A DNA stretch of 64,000 nucleotides from Aureimonas sp. OT7 (GCF_014844055.1 NZ_CP062167.1:1875501-1939500); one strand, 5' to 3'; shown: positions 47,327 through 61,845, counted from the first letter of the stretch. Notes: generated by a model from the letters alone, not told the origin. A program made the numbers and translations.

Positions 47327-48619
47327 TCAGGCCGCGCGCGGCGCGTCGATGCCGGCGCGGCCCGGCGTGAAATGGGCCTTCATGCGCTGGATGTACCAGT
47401 TGCAGAACTTCTCCACGAGCATCTCGGTATGCGGGGAGTAGGGGCCGGGCTGGTAGGCAGCCGACATCGCGCCCTGCTGGCAATAGCCGACCAGGTCCGA
47501 ATCCTGCTGGTTGGTCGCCATCCAGACGCCGATGAGGTTGTCCAGATCGTAGTCCACCCCTTCGACCGCATCCTTGTGCACCAGCCATTTGGTGCGCAGA
47601 AGCGAGCGATGGGCATCGAGCGGGATGACCGAGAAGACGACCGCGTGATCGCCCATGAAATGGTGCCAGCTATTGGGCTGCGTCCAGAAATGCAGCGCGC
47701 CCATCTTGTCGCTCGGCATGGTGCCGAGGCGCTTGCGGCATGCCGCCTTGGTATCCATCGTGTGGCTTTCGCCCGCACCGTCGAGAGGCAGGCGCTCGGT
47801 GCGATAGCCCGTCACCATGTCGTCCAGATGCTCCACGCAGGCGGAGGGCACGCCCGCCGCCTCCCATTCGCCGTGGCTGTCGCTGACCATGCACCCATAG
47901 CGTTCGGCCTGGGCGCGTTCCACCTCGTCGAGCTCTTCCGGGGCGAAGCCGAAGCCGTAGGCGAACAGCGGAACCGTCAGTTCCGGATGGTTGGCCCCGC
48001 AGTGATAGCACTCGCGGTTGTTCTCCATCGTCAGCTTCCAGTTGCCCGGCTCGATCAGATCGTGCTGGTAGGCAATCCGCGTATCGCGCAGGTTGTGCGG
48101 GGCAAGATAGGGTCCCATCACGGCGGCCATGGCATCGAAATCGGCCGGCGGCTCGTCCGCGAGGCAGATGAAGATCAGCCCCTCCAGCGAGCGGATATGA
48201 ACCGGCTTCAGGCCATGGCAGGAGCGGTCGAAGCCTTCGCCCATATGCTCGGCATGGATGAGATCGCCATCCAGGTTGTAGGTCCAGGAATGGTAGCGGC
48301 AGACGAGGTTTCCGACCGTCGCCTTTTCTTCCAGCACCAGCCGCGCGCCGCGATGGCGGCAGACATTATGGTAGGCGCGGACGTTCATGTCGTCGTCGCG
48401 CACGATCAGGATGGAGTTGCGGCCGATATCGACCGTCATCACATCGCCAGGCTCGGGCACGTCGGGCTCTACCCCGACGAACAGCCATGTCGTTTCGAAC
48501 ACGGCCTCCATGTCGGCCGCGAAGACCTCTTCACTGGTGTAGAAGGGCGCTTCCAGCGAGTAGCCCGGAACGCGCCGGGCGATGAGGGCGGCAAGGGATG
48601 TGTCGCTGCGGTCTAGCAT
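47327..48619 (-). CDS. Glycine betaine monooxygenase oxygenase GbcA
   Basis: A 430-residue Rieske non-haem iron oxygenase that demethylates glycine betaine to dimethylglycine, releasing formaldehyde. The Rieske cluster motif is CRHRGARL then CRYHSWTYNLDGDL, and the mononuclear iron site is in ENNRECYHCGANHPEL. ATG 48619 is preceded by GGAGG. It heads the series gbcA-gbcB-gbdR-dgcA-dgcB-etfA-etfB, all with gaps of 27 bp or less or overlaps. Confidence 0.95.
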   Translation of the reverse strand: MLDRSDTSLAALIARRVPGYSLEAPFYTSEEVFAADMEAVFETTWLFVGVEPDVPEPGDVMTVDIGRNSILIVRDDDMNVRAYHNVCRHRGARLVLEEKATVGNLVCRYHSWTYNLDGDLIHAEHMGEGFDRSCHGLKPVHIRSLEGLIFICLADEPPADFDAMAAVMGPYLAPHNLRDTRIAYQHDLIEPGNWKLTMENNRECYHCGANHPELTVPLFAYGFGFAPEELDEVERAQAERYGCMVSDSHGEWEAAGVPSACVEHLDDMVTGYRTERLPLDGAGESHTMDTKAACRKRLGTMPSDKMGALHFWTQPNSWHHFMGDHAVVFSVIPLDAHRSLLRTKWLVHKDAVEGVDYDLDNLIGVWMATNQQDSDLVGYCQQGAMSAAYQPGPYSPHTEMLVEKFCNWYIQRMKAHFTPGRAGIDAPRAA

Positions 48620-48689
48620 GGGCTTCGCCTCCAGAAAGCGCCCGGCGGATCGGCTCAATCTGGAGCCATTCTTATCCGGTTACTTTACT

Positions 48690-48721
48690 GCAAGCGACGA
48701 ATATTGGCGCTTTCGCGACAT
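48690..48721 (-). promoter_or_regulatory. Candidate GbdR-type activator site upstream of gbcA
   Basis: On the minus strand ATGTCGC (48715-48721) is followed about 21 bp later by CGTCGC (48692-48697), a direct repeat two helical turns apart, as AraC-family activators prefer. A similar arrangement (ATGTCGC then GCCGC, 22 bp) lies upstream of soxB at 55361-55389. Both are 75-105 bp before the start codon. Confidence 0.35.
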
Positions 48722-48765
48722 GCCCTAAACTTGGGCAGAATGGAGGTGCCTGGATTGCGGCTCCA

Positions 48766-50136
<1,371 letters not shown>

Positions 50137-50182
50137 CGCGCACCGACCTCGAGCAATCCGGATTTTCGCCGGCGCGGAACGA

Positions 50183-50749
50183 TCAGACGAACTCGCGCCG
50201 CGCTTCTTCCAGCCACGACCAGGCGTAGGGCGCAAAGGAGCGCCAGACATCCACCAGGAAGCGGTCTTCCGCGGTGCGTAGCAGAATTATCTCCGTCTTC
50301 GCCAGCACCGTGCGCGTACACATGCCGACCGGAAACGCGTCCGCCGACAGATCGAGTGGGCAGCCGGAATTGAGGATCGCCGCGGCCTGCGGTCCGGCTA
50401 CCGTAAAGGCGAGCGAGCGGTGGCTGACATCCACCAGCGAACAGGGCTTGCCGGCAAGTGCCTTTTCCAGCGCTTCCAGATGGCGCGGGCCGTCCGCCAG
50501 CGGCATCGTGAGCAGCCACTCGTCCGGCCCGAGCCACAAGGCGCGCTTGTTGTCGGCTTCCTCGAAGCGGCAGGACTGACGGGGCAGGGCAACGCCGAAG
50601 GCCGCACCGGCGGCGTCCACGGCGGCGCCGGCGCGCGCCCTGAAGCTGAAGCGCGCACGCGCCTGGACGAGGTCCAGCGATACGGCAGGGGAGCGGCGGC
50701 TGGTCGCGGCGAGCGCGTCGAGCGGGTTCTGCAAACGGGACTCAGGCAT
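50183..50749 (-). CDS. Sarcosine oxidase gamma subunit
   Basis: A 188-residue SoxG subunit of the four-chain sarcosine oxidase, which sits over the folate tunnel and resembles the aminomethyltransferase fold. Recognised by WLGPDEWLLTMP, SLVDVSHRSLAFTVAGP, CPLDLSADAFPVGMCTRTVLAKTEI and DVWRSFAPYAW near the end. Overlaps soxA by 8 bp. Confidence 0.93.
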   Translation of the reverse strand: MPESRLQNPLDALAATSRRSPAVSLDLVQARARFSFRARAGAAVDAAGAAFGVALPRQSCRFEEADNKRALWLGPDEWLLTMPLADGPRHLEALEKALAGKPCSLVDVSHRSLAFTVAGPQAAAILNSGCPLDLSADAFPVGMCTRTVLAKTEIILLRTAEDRFLVDVWRSFAPYAWSWLEEARREFV

Positions 50750-53723
50750 TCAGTCGCTCATTGGCTGCGTCGTAGAAGACGGGGTCCACGATGGTGACGC
50801 CGATTCGTCCGGAGGGCATCGGCACGTCCAGCCGCTGGCCGAGGCGCGCGCGCCCGCCCTTGACCAGCGCCAGCGCGATGGATCGGCCCATGCTGGCCGA
50901 TGGATAGGAGGACGTGACATGGCCGAGGGAGCGGCCGAGAGACGATATGCGCGCCGGTTCGGCCGGGTCGTCTGCATGCTCGACGAGTTGCGCGCCTTCC
51001 TCCAGCACGATGTTCGGATTGTCGGTCAGAAGGCCGACGAGCTGCTTGCGGTCGGCGGCCTGGAGGGCCGGTCGCATCAGCGACCGCATGCCGACGAAGT
51101 CGTCCTTCTTCTTGGCGACGGCCCAGCCGAGGTTGACGTCGTCGGGAACGGCGGTGCCGTCCGTCTCCTGCCCGATGATGATGTAGCCCTTCTCGGCCCG
51201 CAGGACGTGCATCGTTTCGGTGCCGTAGGGCGTGATGCCATAGGGTTGTCCCGCCGCGTGGACGGCTTCCCAGACGGCCCGGCCATAGCCGGCCGGCACG
51301 TTGATCTCGAAGCCGAGCTCGCCGGTGAAGGAGACGCGCCAGAGCCGCGCGGGGACGCCCGCCACCGTGCCTTCCCGCCAGCTCATGTGCGGCATCGCCC
51401 CGAACGAGATGTCGATGCCTTCCACCAGCGGCTCCAGCACCTTGCGCGCATCCGGACCCTGAACCGCGATGGTTGCCCATTGCTCGGTGATCGAGGTGAG
51501 CCAGACGTCCAGATCCGGCCATTCCGTCTGCAGATAGTCTTCCATGACATGCAGCACGCGGGGAGCGCCCCCCGTCGTCGTGGTGACGTGGAACCTGTCC
51601 TCCGCCATGCGGGCGATGACGCCGTCATCCATGACGAAACCGTCTTCGCGCAGCATCACGCCATAGCGCAACTGCCCGGTGGCGAGCTTGGCGAAGGGGT
51701 TGGTGTACATGCGGTTGACGAATTCGGCCGCGTCCGGACCGACGACCTCGATCTTGCCGAGGGTGGATGCGTCGAACAGGCCCACCTTGCCACGGACGGC
51801 GCGGCATTCGCGGGCGACGGCGGCATGCATGTCCTCACCGGCGTGGGGGAAGTAATGCGCCCGCTTCCAGATGCCGACATCCTCGAAGACCGCGCCATGC
51901 TCTGCCGCCCAGTCGTGGATCGGTGTGCAGCGGACAGGATCGAACAGCGCGCCGCGTGACTGCCCGGCGAAACTGCCGAACGTGGTCGGCGTGTAGGGCG
52001 GACGGAAGGTGGTGAGGCCGATGGCCGGTTCCGGCCGCTTCAGTTCGTCGGCCACGATGGCCAGCGCGTTGATGTTGGACAGGCGGCCCTGGTCCGTCGC
52101 CATGCCGGTCGTGGTGTAGCGCTTCACGTGCTCGATCGAGTGGAAGCCCTCCTGCGTGGCCAGCTTGATATCCTTGGATGTCACGTCGTTCTGGAAGTCC
52201 ACGAAGGCCTTGACGGAAGACGGCTTGCGCCGGTGCGGCGTCGCGCCCCGGAAGCCGTCTTCGCCGACCGGGTCGGCCTCGACGGAAAACGCGCGCGTCG
52301 CGCCGCCACCGGCGGCCCAGCCCTCGGCGAGGGCGGCGGCAAGGCCGAACGTGCCGCGGCACGCCCCGACGGAGCTGTCCCCTTCGACGGAATGGGCGGG
52401 CAGGTAGGCGCCGAGCGTCTCGCTCCATTTCAGCTTGCCGCGCGTCTGCGAGAACAGCGACACCGTGGGGGTGAAGCCCGCCGACATGATCAGCGTATCG
52501 CAGGGCACCGTCTCTCCGCTTCGCCAGCCGACCCGTCCGAGGATGGCGCTGCCGAGGCGCAGCCGGCCGCGCGTGCCGACAACGGCCGTCTCCGCATAGA
52601 CCGGGATACCGGCCGCCCGGATACGCTCGACCCACAAGCCGGCCGGATTGGCGCGCAGATCGGCGACGGCGGCGATCTCCATTCCCGCCTGCTTCAGGTC
52701 CCATGCCGCGCGGTAGGCGCTGTCATTGGCGGCGAAGACGGTGGCCGTCTCTCCCGGAATGGCTCCGTAGCGGTTGAGATAAAGCCTTGCGGCCTCGGCC
52801 ATCATGATGCCGGGCCGGTCGTTTTCCGGGAAGGTAAGCGGGCGCTCGATGCTGCCGGTGGCGAAGATCACGTGGCCGGCCCGCACCTGCCACAGGCGCT
52901 CGCGCGGCTGGTTGGAGGCCGGGTTTGCCAGATGGTCGGTCACACGCTCGTTCAGGCCGACGAAATTGTGGGGGTAGAAGCCGAAGGCGGTCGTGCGCGG
53001 CAGAAGCGTGACGTTGCCGCGCCCCGTCAGTTCGCGCAGGGATTCCGCCAGCCAAGCATTGGCGGCCATGCCGTCGATGACGGCGGCGTTTTCATGCAGG
53101 AGGCTGCCGCCGGGCTCGGCCTGCTCGTCGCACAGGATCACGCGCTTGCCCTGTTCCGCGGCGGCCAGCGCCGCCGCCAGCCCGGCGGGGCCGGCCCCCA
53201 CGACGAGCACGTCGCAATGAGCATAGCGTTGCGCGTAGCGGTCCGCGTCGGGCGCCCGCGCCACGCGTCCAAGTCCCGCCGCCTTGCGGATGATGGGCTC
53301 GTACAGCTTGTCCCAGGCGGCACGCGGCCACATGAATGTCTTGTAGTAGAAGCCCGCCGCGAAAAAGCGTCCGAGCGCGTCGTTGACCTCTCCCGCATCC
53401 CATTCCAGGGATGGCCAGCAGTTCTGGCTTTCGGCCTTCAGCCCCTCATAGAGCTCGACCTGCGTCGCGCGCAGGTTGGGCGTGTAGCGGGTCTCGTCCC
53501 GGCCGACGCCGACAAGTGCGTTCGGCTCTTCGCTGCCGGCGGTCAGGATGCCGCGCGGGCGATGATACTTGAACGAGCGGCCCACGAGATGCGTGCCGGA
53601 GGCGATCAGCGCCGACGCCAGCGTATCGCCCGCGAAGCCCGACAGGGGCTTGCCGTCGAAGGTAAAGGACACCGGCTTGTCCCGGTCTATGCGGCCGCCA
53701 TGCGGGGTGCGGAACGTGCTCAT
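50742..53723 (-). CDS. Sarcosine oxidase alpha subunit
   Basis: A 993-residue SoxA subunit. The N-terminal 2Fe-2S-like domain (DRDKPVSFTFDGKPLSGFAGDTLASALIA, HRPRGILTAGSEEPNALV) is followed by an NAD-binding part (LVVGAGPAGLAAALAAAEQGKRV), and the C-terminal third is the aminomethyltransferase (tetrahydrofolate) domain that captures the methyl group. With SoxB, SoxD and SoxG it turns sarcosine into glycine, H2O2 and 5,10-methylene-tetrahydrofolate. Overlaps soxD by 4 bp. Confidence 0.95.
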   Translation of the reverse strand: MSTFRTPHGGRIDRDKPVSFTFDGKPLSGFAGDTLASALIASGTHLVGRSFKYHRPRGILTAGSEEPNALVGVGRDETRYTPNLRATQVELYEGLKAESQNCWPSLEWDAGEVNDALGRFFAAGFYYKTFMWPRAAWDKLYEPIIRKAAGLGRVARAPDADRYAQRYAHCDVLVVGAGPAGLAAALAAAEQGKRVILCDEQAEPGGSLLHENAAVIDGMAANAWLAESLRELTGRGNVTLLPRTTAFGFYPHNFVGLNERVTDHLANPASNQPRERLWQVRAGHVIFATGSIERPLTFPENDRPGIMMAEAARLYLNRYGAIPGETATVFAANDSAYRAAWDLKQAGMEIAAVADLRANPAGLWVERIRAAGIPVYAETAVVGTRGRLRLGSAILGRVGWRSGETVPCDTLIMSAGFTPTVSLFSQTRGKLKWSETLGAYLPAHSVEGDSSVGACRGTFGLAAALAEGWAAGGGATRAFSVEADPVGEDGFRGATPHRRKPSSVKAFVDFQNDVTSKDIKLATQEGFHSIEHVKRYTTTGMATDQGRLSNINALAIVADELKRPEPAIGLTTFRPPYTPTTFGSFAGQSRGALFDPVRCTPIHDWAAEHGAVFEDVGIWKRAHYFPHAGEDMHAAVARECRAVRGKVGLFDASTLGKIEVVGPDAAEFVNRMYTNPFAKLATGQLRYGVMLREDGFVMDDGVIARMAEDRFHVTTTTGGAPRVLHVMEDYLQTEWPDLDVWLTSITEQWATIAVQGPDARKVLEPLVEGIDISFGAMPHMSWREGTVAGVPARLWRVSFTGELGFEINVPAGYGRAVWEAVHAAGQPYGITPYGTETMHVLRAEKGYIIIGQETDGTAVPDDVNLGWAVAKKKDDFVGMRSLMRPALQAADRKQLVGLLTDNPNIVLEEGAQLVEHADDPAEPARISSLGRSLGHVTSSYPSASMGRSIALALVKGGRARLGQRLDVPMPSGRIGVTIVDPVFYDAANERLNA

Positions 53724-54022
53724 CGGCCATCGCCTCCGTCACCGGTGGGTCGGTCGGGCCTCGGCTCGCCGGTCTTGTATGTGGCGGTGAAAAAGTCGGT
53801 CTGGGTGTCGCGCAAGGCGTTGAAGAAGCGCCCGCAGCCGTGGATATGCCGCCAGCGCTCCGCGTGCAGCCCGCGCTCGTTGCTGCGCTGGTAGAGATAG
53901 TCTCCCCATTCGTCCGTGGACGTGGCGGAGGGCCGGGCCGGGCGGGCGATATGCGCTTCGCCGGCATGGCGGAATTCGAGTTCCGGGCGCGGGCCGCAAT
54001 AGGGGCAGTTTATCAGAAGCAT
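53720..54022 (-). CDS. Sarcosine oxidase delta subunit
   Basis: A 100-residue zinc-binding SoxD subunit. CPYCGPRPELEFRHAGEAH and HGCGRFFNALRDTQTD provide the Cys/His zinc ligands and the core of the family. The start at 54022 matches family N-termini (MLLINCPYCG). It is 16 bp after soxB. Confidence 0.95.
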   Translation of the reverse strand: MLLINCPYCGPRPELEFRHAGEAHIARPARPSATSTDEWGDYLYQRSNERGLHAERWRHIHGCGRFFNALRDTQTDFFTATYKTGEPRPDRPTGDGGDGR

Positions 54023-54038
54023 GGATCGGCCCGTCCTG

Positions 54039-55295
54039 TCAGTGCGCCACGGCCGCTGCGGCGGCCTCGTCGATAAGGTGTCCGTCGCGGAAGCGCTCGA
54101 TGGTGAAGGGCGCATTGATCGGATGCGGCTCGCCGCGCGCCATCGTATACGCCATGAGGTGCCCGGCGCCCGGCGTCGCCTTGAAGCCGCCCGTGCCCCA
54201 GCCGCAATTGACTGTCAGCCCCGGCACCGGCGTCTTCGCGATGATGGGGGAGCGGTCCGGCGTCACGTCCACGATGCCGCCCCAATTGCGCAGCATCCGC
54301 AGCCGGCGATACTGCGGGAAGAGTTCGCAGATGGCGTCCAGCGTATGGTTGGCGATGTGCAGTCCGCCGCGCTGCGTATAGGAGGTATAGGCATCGGTGC
54401 CGGCGCCGATCACCATCTCGCCCTTGTCCGACTGGCTGATATAGGCATGGATGGTGTTGGACATGACGACGCAGGGGAAGTCCGGTTTCACGGGCTCGGA
54501 CACCAGGGCCTGAAGCGGGAAGCTTTCCAGCGGCATGCGCACGCCGGCCATGGCCATGAGCACCGACGAGTTGCCGGCGGCGGATACCCCGATGCGCCGC
54601 GTGCGGATGGCGCCGCGCGTGGTTTCAAGGCCCGTCACGCCGCCATCCGGCCCCCGCGTGATGCCGGTGACCTCGCAATTCTGGATAATGTCGACGCCGC
54701 GCGCCGACGCTGCGCGGGCATAGCCCCAGGCCACGGCATCGTGCCGCGCCGTGCCGCCGCGTCGCTGCAGCGCGCCGCCCAGCACCGGATAGCGCATGGT
54801 CGCGGCATCGATGTTGAGCGGCGGGCAATACTCCTTGCACTGCTGCGGATCGAGCCACTCATTGTCCACGCCGGCCAGCCTGTTGGCATGGACATGCCGC
54901 TTGAAGACCTGGATGTCGTGAATGTTATGGGCCAGCATGAGCACGCCGCGCGCCGAATACATCACATTGTAGTTCAGGTCCTGCGACAGGCCCTCCCACA
55001 GCTTCAGGGCGTGGTCGTAGAGCGCGGCCGATTCCTCGAACAGATAGTTGGAGCGGATGATGGTGGTGTTGCGGCCGGTGTTGCCGCCGCCGATCCAGCC
55101 CTTTTCCAGGACGGCGACATTGGTGATCCCGTGCTCTTTCGCCAGATAGTACGCGCAGGCCAGCCCGTGGCCGCCGCCGCCGACGACGACGGCGTCGTAT
55201 TCCGGCTTCGGCTGCGGGGAGCGCCATTGCGGCCCCCAGCCCTTGTTGCCCGACAGGCCCTTGGCGAAAATCTTGAAGCCGGAAAATCTCTGCAT
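54039..55295 (-). CDS. Sarcosine oxidase beta subunit
   Basis: A 418-residue SoxB subunit that oxidises sarcosine at non-covalent FAD and passes electrons to covalently held FMN. VVVGGGGHGLACAYYLAKEHG binds FAD, GWIGGGNTGRNTTIIRSNYL is the flavin-contact region, and GWGTGGFKATPGAGHLMAYT closes the FAD fold. The start at 55295 (MQRFSGFKIF) is the family start. First gene of soxBDAG-sdaA. Confidence 0.95.
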   Translation of the reverse strand: MQRFSGFKIFAKGLSGNKGWGPQWRSPQPKPEYDAVVVGGGGHGLACAYYLAKEHGITNVAVLEKGWIGGGNTGRNTTIIRSNYLFEESAALYDHALKLWEGLSQDLNYNVMYSARGVLMLAHNIHDIQVFKRHVHANRLAGVDNEWLDPQQCKEYCPPLNIDAATMRYPVLGGALQRRGGTARHDAVAWGYARAASARGVDIIQNCEVTGITRGPDGGVTGLETTRGAIRTRRIGVSAAGNSSVLMAMAGVRMPLESFPLQALVSEPVKPDFPCVVMSNTIHAYISQSDKGEMVIGAGTDAYTSYTQRGGLHIANHTLDAICELFPQYRRLRMLRNWGGIVDVTPDRSPIIAKTPVPGLTVNCGWGTGGFKATPGAGHLMAYTMARGEPHPINAPFTIERFRDGHLIDEAAAAAVAH

Positions 55296-55360
55296 GTCAG
55301 CCGTACCCGTTCCTGTGTGCCGAGCATGGCATCGTTGCATCCCATGCGGCGATGATGAAA

Positions 55361-55389
55361 GCGGCTTGCCATTTGTATAAATGCGACAT
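55361..55389 (-). promoter_or_regulatory. Candidate GbdR-type activator site upstream of soxB
   Basis: Minus-strand ATGTCGC (55383-55389) and, 22 bp on, AGCCGC (55361-55366). It resembles the pair upstream of gbcA, at a similar distance (66-94 bp) from the start codon. Confidence 0.3.
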
Positions 55390-55418
55390 CGCCGTCTTCC
55401 GCCGCGCTCGGCGTCCGC

Positions 55419-57383
55419 TCAGCTTGCCAGTTCCGGCAGGTCGCGGAACAGCTCCAGCGCCTCGGGGTTGGCCAGCGCCTCCTGGTTGCGCACCGGCCGC
55501 CCATGCACGATGTCGCGCACAGCCAGTTCCACGATCTTGCCACTCCTGGTTCGTGGGATATCCGCCACCTGCACGATACGGGCCGGCACATGGCGGGGCG
55601 AGGCGCCGCTGCGGACCTCCTGGCGAATCCGCTTTTCGATCTCGGGCGTGAAGGCGGCACCCTCGCGCATTCGGACAAACAGGACGACGCGCACGTCGCC
55701 GTCGAAATCCTGGCCGATCGCGATGCACTCCATGATGTCGGGTATCTTCTCAACCTGCGCGTAGATCTCGGCGGTGCCGATGCGGACGCCGCCGGGATTC
55801 AGCGTCGCATCGGAGCGGCCATGGATGATGAAACCGCCACTCTCCGTCAGCTCGGCGAAGTCGCCATGGCACCAGACGCCCTCGAACCGCTCGAAATAGG
55901 CGCTTTTATATTTCACGTCGCCGGGGTCGTTCCAGAATTGCAGCGGCATCGCCGTGAAAGGCTTGGTGCAGACGAGTTCACCCTTCTCGCCGGTCGGCGC
56001 CTTCTTTGCGTCCTCTGTCCACACCTCGACGGACAGGCCAAGGCCAGGGCCCTGGATTTCGCCGCGGCGGACGGGCCGCGTGGGATCGCCCAGCACGAAA
56101 CAGGAGACGATATCGGTGCCCCCGGAGATGGAGGCCAGATGCAGGTCCGACGCTATGGAGCGATAGACGAAGTCGAAGCTTTCGGCGACCAGCGGCGAGC
56201 CGGTGGACATCATGGCGCGCAGGCTGGACAGATCATGCGTCATGCACGGGGTCAGGCCGGCCTTCTTCACGGCGTCGATATATTTCGCCGAGGTGCCGAA
56301 ATGCGTCATGCGCTCCTTTTCGGCGTAGTCGAACAGCACCGCCGGCCCCGGATGGAAGGGCGATCCGTCGTAGAGCAGAAGGGTCGCGCCCGTTGCAAGG
56401 CCCGAGGCCAGCCAGTTCCACATCATCCAGCCAAGCGTGGTGAAATAGAACAGCCGGTCGCCGGCCCGCAGGTCCGCATGCAGTGCATGCTCCTTGAGAT
56501 GCTGCAGCAGTACGCCGCCGGCACGATGGACGATGCATTTGGGCACGCCGGTCGTCCCGGACGAGAAGAGGATATAGACCGGATGGTCGAAGGGCAGCCG
56601 CTCGAATGTCGGCTGGCCAGCCTTGAACGGCGCAGTATACGCCTCGAGAGTTGCGCCATTGGGCAGGCTTTCGGCTACCTTTGCGGCGTCGCCGCACAGA
56701 TCCGCCACGACCACCTGGCCGACGCTCGGCAGCGCCGCCACGATCTCCGCCAGGCGATCGCCCAAGGGGTTCTTTTTGCCGGCATACCAGTAGGCATCGA
56801 CGGTAATGAGCACTTTGGGCTCGATCTGCCCGAATCGATCGAGAACGCCGCGCGGTCCGAAATCGGGCGAGGCGGAACACCAGACGGCACCGAGGGATGT
56901 CGCGGCCAGCATTGCGGCGATGGCTATGGGCATGTTCGGCAGGTAGGCGGCAACCCTGTCGCCCGGCCCGATGCCGGAAGCCGCGAAAGCCTGTTGAAGC
57001 CTCGACATCTCGGAAACGAGTTTGGACCAGCTCCAGCGGTCGGCCGCCTTGTCTTCGGCGATGAAGACGAGCGCATCCTCGCCGTCCTGGCCGCGCCGTG
57101 CGAGGAGGTTTTCCGCAAAGTTCAGGCGCGCTTCCGGAAAGAAACGCGCGCCGGGCATCCGTGCGCCATCGGCGAGGATGGTTGCGCCCTTGTGGCCGAT
57201 CACGCCGAAATAGTCCCAGATCGCGCTCCAGAACGCGTCCGGCTTGTCGACGGACCAGCGGTGCAACTCGGGCGTTTCGCCGAAGACCTGGCCGGTCCGT
57301 TCCCCGATGAAGCGCCGAAAATCCGCCATCGCGGTCTTGGCCGCGCGCTCAGGCGTGGGTTGCCAGAGTAGTTCGCCGTTCAT
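55419..57383 (-). CDS. Acetoacetyl-CoA synthetase
   Basis: A 654-residue AMP-forming ligase that activates acetoacetate with CoA, used in ketone-body and polyhydroxybutyrate breakdown. It has the phosphate loop YILFSSGTTGVPKCIVH, SISGGTDIVSCFVLG (characteristic of this subfamily), HGRSDATLNPGGVRIGTAEIY and the catalytic Lys in TRSGKIVE. The N-terminal FRRFIGERTG and WDYFGVIGHKG are family typical. It precedes soxB on the same strand by 123 bp but is probably a separate unit. Confidence 0.95.
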   Translation of the reverse strand: MNGELLWQPTPERAAKTAMADFRRFIGERTGQVFGETPELHRWSVDKPDAFWSAIWDYFGVIGHKGATILADGARMPGARFFPEARLNFAENLLARRGQDGEDALVFIAEDKAADRWSWSKLVSEMSRLQQAFAASGIGPGDRVAAYLPNMPIAIAAMLAATSLGAVWCSASPDFGPRGVLDRFGQIEPKVLITVDAYWYAGKKNPLGDRLAEIVAALPSVGQVVVADLCGDAAKVAESLPNGATLEAYTAPFKAGQPTFERLPFDHPVYILFSSGTTGVPKCIVHRAGGVLLQHLKEHALHADLRAGDRLFYFTTLGWMMWNWLASGLATGATLLLYDGSPFHPGPAVLFDYAEKERMTHFGTSAKYIDAVKKAGLTPCMTHDLSSLRAMMSTGSPLVAESFDFVYRSIASDLHLASISGGTDIVSCFVLGDPTRPVRRGEIQGPGLGLSVEVWTEDAKKAPTGEKGELVCTKPFTAMPLQFWNDPGDVKYKSAYFERFEGVWCHGDFAELTESGGFIIHGRSDATLNPGGVRIGTAEIYAQVEKIPDIMECIAIGQDFDGDVRVVLFVRMREGAAFTPEIEKRIRQEVRSGASPRHVPARIVQVADIPRTRSGKIVELAVRDIVHGRPVRNQEALANPEALELFRDLPELAS

Positions 57384-57573
57384 CGATGCCCTCCCAGCCG
57401 ATCGGTGGGCGCAAACTAGAACATCGCACCGCCGGATGGAAACAGTTCCGGCTGCCGCGGAGGCGCCACTGCCACGACATTTCAGGCTGAAACCATAAGT
57501 AATTGCGGGTCGGCTTGAATGGCGTCCGGGTTGCTGACACTGGAGCGGCATCCACAAGGCGGGAGGGCAGGGA

Positions 57574-58776
57574 ATGGATGGTCGCGAACAGGTGTCGGCG
57601 AAGGCGCCGGCCGTCGGCATGTTCATGCTGCTCCTCCTGTATCTCGGCTTCGTTTCCATCGGCCTTCCGGATGCGGCATTCGGCGTGGCGTGGCCTTCGC
57701 TGCGCGATGCATTCGCGCTGCAGCAGTCGCAGTTCGGCGTGGCGCTTGCCTTCATCGGTACGGGCTTCCTGGTCGCCAGCAGCTTCGCGGGCCGGTTTCT
57801 GGCGGCAATGGGCGTCGGACGCCTGCTGGCTCTGGCGACGACAATCACCGGCATCGGCCTTGCCGGATTTGCCCTGGCACCCGGCTGGCCCGTCTTCCTG
57901 GCCTTCGGCCTGCTGGTCGGTTTCGGTGGCGGAGCCATCGATTCGGGGCTCAACGCCTACGCCGCCAGCCGCCTGTCGGCCCGGCACATGAACTGGCTTC
58001 ATGCTGCCTTCGGCCTTGGAGCCGGGCTCGGCCCCTTTGCCATGACGGCGGCCGTGGGGCTTGCATCCTGGCGGTTCGGCTACGGTGCACTGGCCCTTGT
58101 GATGCTGGCGCTTGCGACGCTTTTCGTGGTGACACGCGGTGTCTGGGGCGCGGCCGTCGGCCATGACACTGCCGACGACGAAGCCAGCATCTCGGCCGGG
58201 CAGGCGATGCGGATCGGCCTGGTCTGGCTGCAGGTCCTCGCCTTCTTCACCTATGTCGGGGCAGAGATATCGCTTGGACAGTGGACCTACGCGATCCTGA
58301 CCGAATCGCGCGGCTATTCCATCGAGATGGCCGGCTTCTGGGCCGGAGCTTTCTGGCTGGCCCTGTTTGCGGGCCGCATCGTCCTCGGTGCGCTGGCGGA
58401 AAGGATCGGCCCCGAGAGGTTGCTGCGGATCGCGGTGCTGGGCGCCTTCGTCGGCTATGTGCTGTTTGCCGTGGACCCCGCCGGACTCGGACCGGCGGGC
58501 CTGGTGATCGCAGGGTTCATGCTGGCGCCGATCTTTCCGCTGCTGATGCATCGCACGCCCCGGATGCTCGGGCTGGCGGCGCCGCACGCCATCGGCTTCC
58601 AGGTGTCCGCCGCCATGCTGGGCGGCATCGTGACCCCGGCCGTGGCCGGCATCATCGCCGACTATGCGGGACTTTCCGCGATACCCTACTTCCTGCTGGG
58701 CGTCGTCGTCATCAACGGCATTCTGATCGTGGCCTGCCTGAGCATGCCGCCATGGAAGGCCGCACGGGAAGGCTGA
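57574..58776 (+). CDS. MFS transporter
   Basis: A 400-residue, 12-helix transporter. It shows GFVSIGLPDAAFGVAWPSLRDAF in helix 1, FAGRFLAAMGVGRLLAL (motif A-like loop), GFGGGAIDSGLNAYAA, and FAGRIVLGALAERIGPERLL in the second half. The pattern is like FucP/YbjJ-type sugar or drug:H+ carriers. Substrate unknown. It stands between acetoacetyl-CoA synthetase and the thi operon with no clear partner. Confidence 0.85.
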   Translation: MDGREQVSAKAPAVGMFMLLLLYLGFVSIGLPDAAFGVAWPSLRDAFALQQSQFGVALAFIGTGFLVASSFAGRFLAAMGVGRLLALATTITGIGLAGFALAPGWPVFLAFGLLVGFGGGAIDSGLNAYAASRLSARHMNWLHAAFGLGAGLGPFAMTAAVGLASWRFGYGALALVMLALATLFVVTRGVWGAAVGHDTADDEASISAGQAMRIGLVWLQVLAFFTYVGAEISLGQWTYAILTESRGYSIEMAGFWAGAFWLALFAGRIVLGALAERIGPERLLRIAVLGAFVGYVLFAVDPAGLGPAGLVIAGFMLAPIFPLLMHRTPRMLGLAAPHAIGFQVSAAMLGGIVTPAVAGIIADYAGLSAIPYFLLGVVVINGILIVACLSMPPWKAAREG

Positions 58777-58851
58777 CCCGGCTGGGCCAGGGGCACGGGC
58801 ATCGGCGCTCAACCACCTTGACTTAGGTGCCCCAATGGTTAGCGTAGCCGC

Positions 58852-61841
<2,990 letters not shown>

Positions 61842-61845
<4 letters not shown>
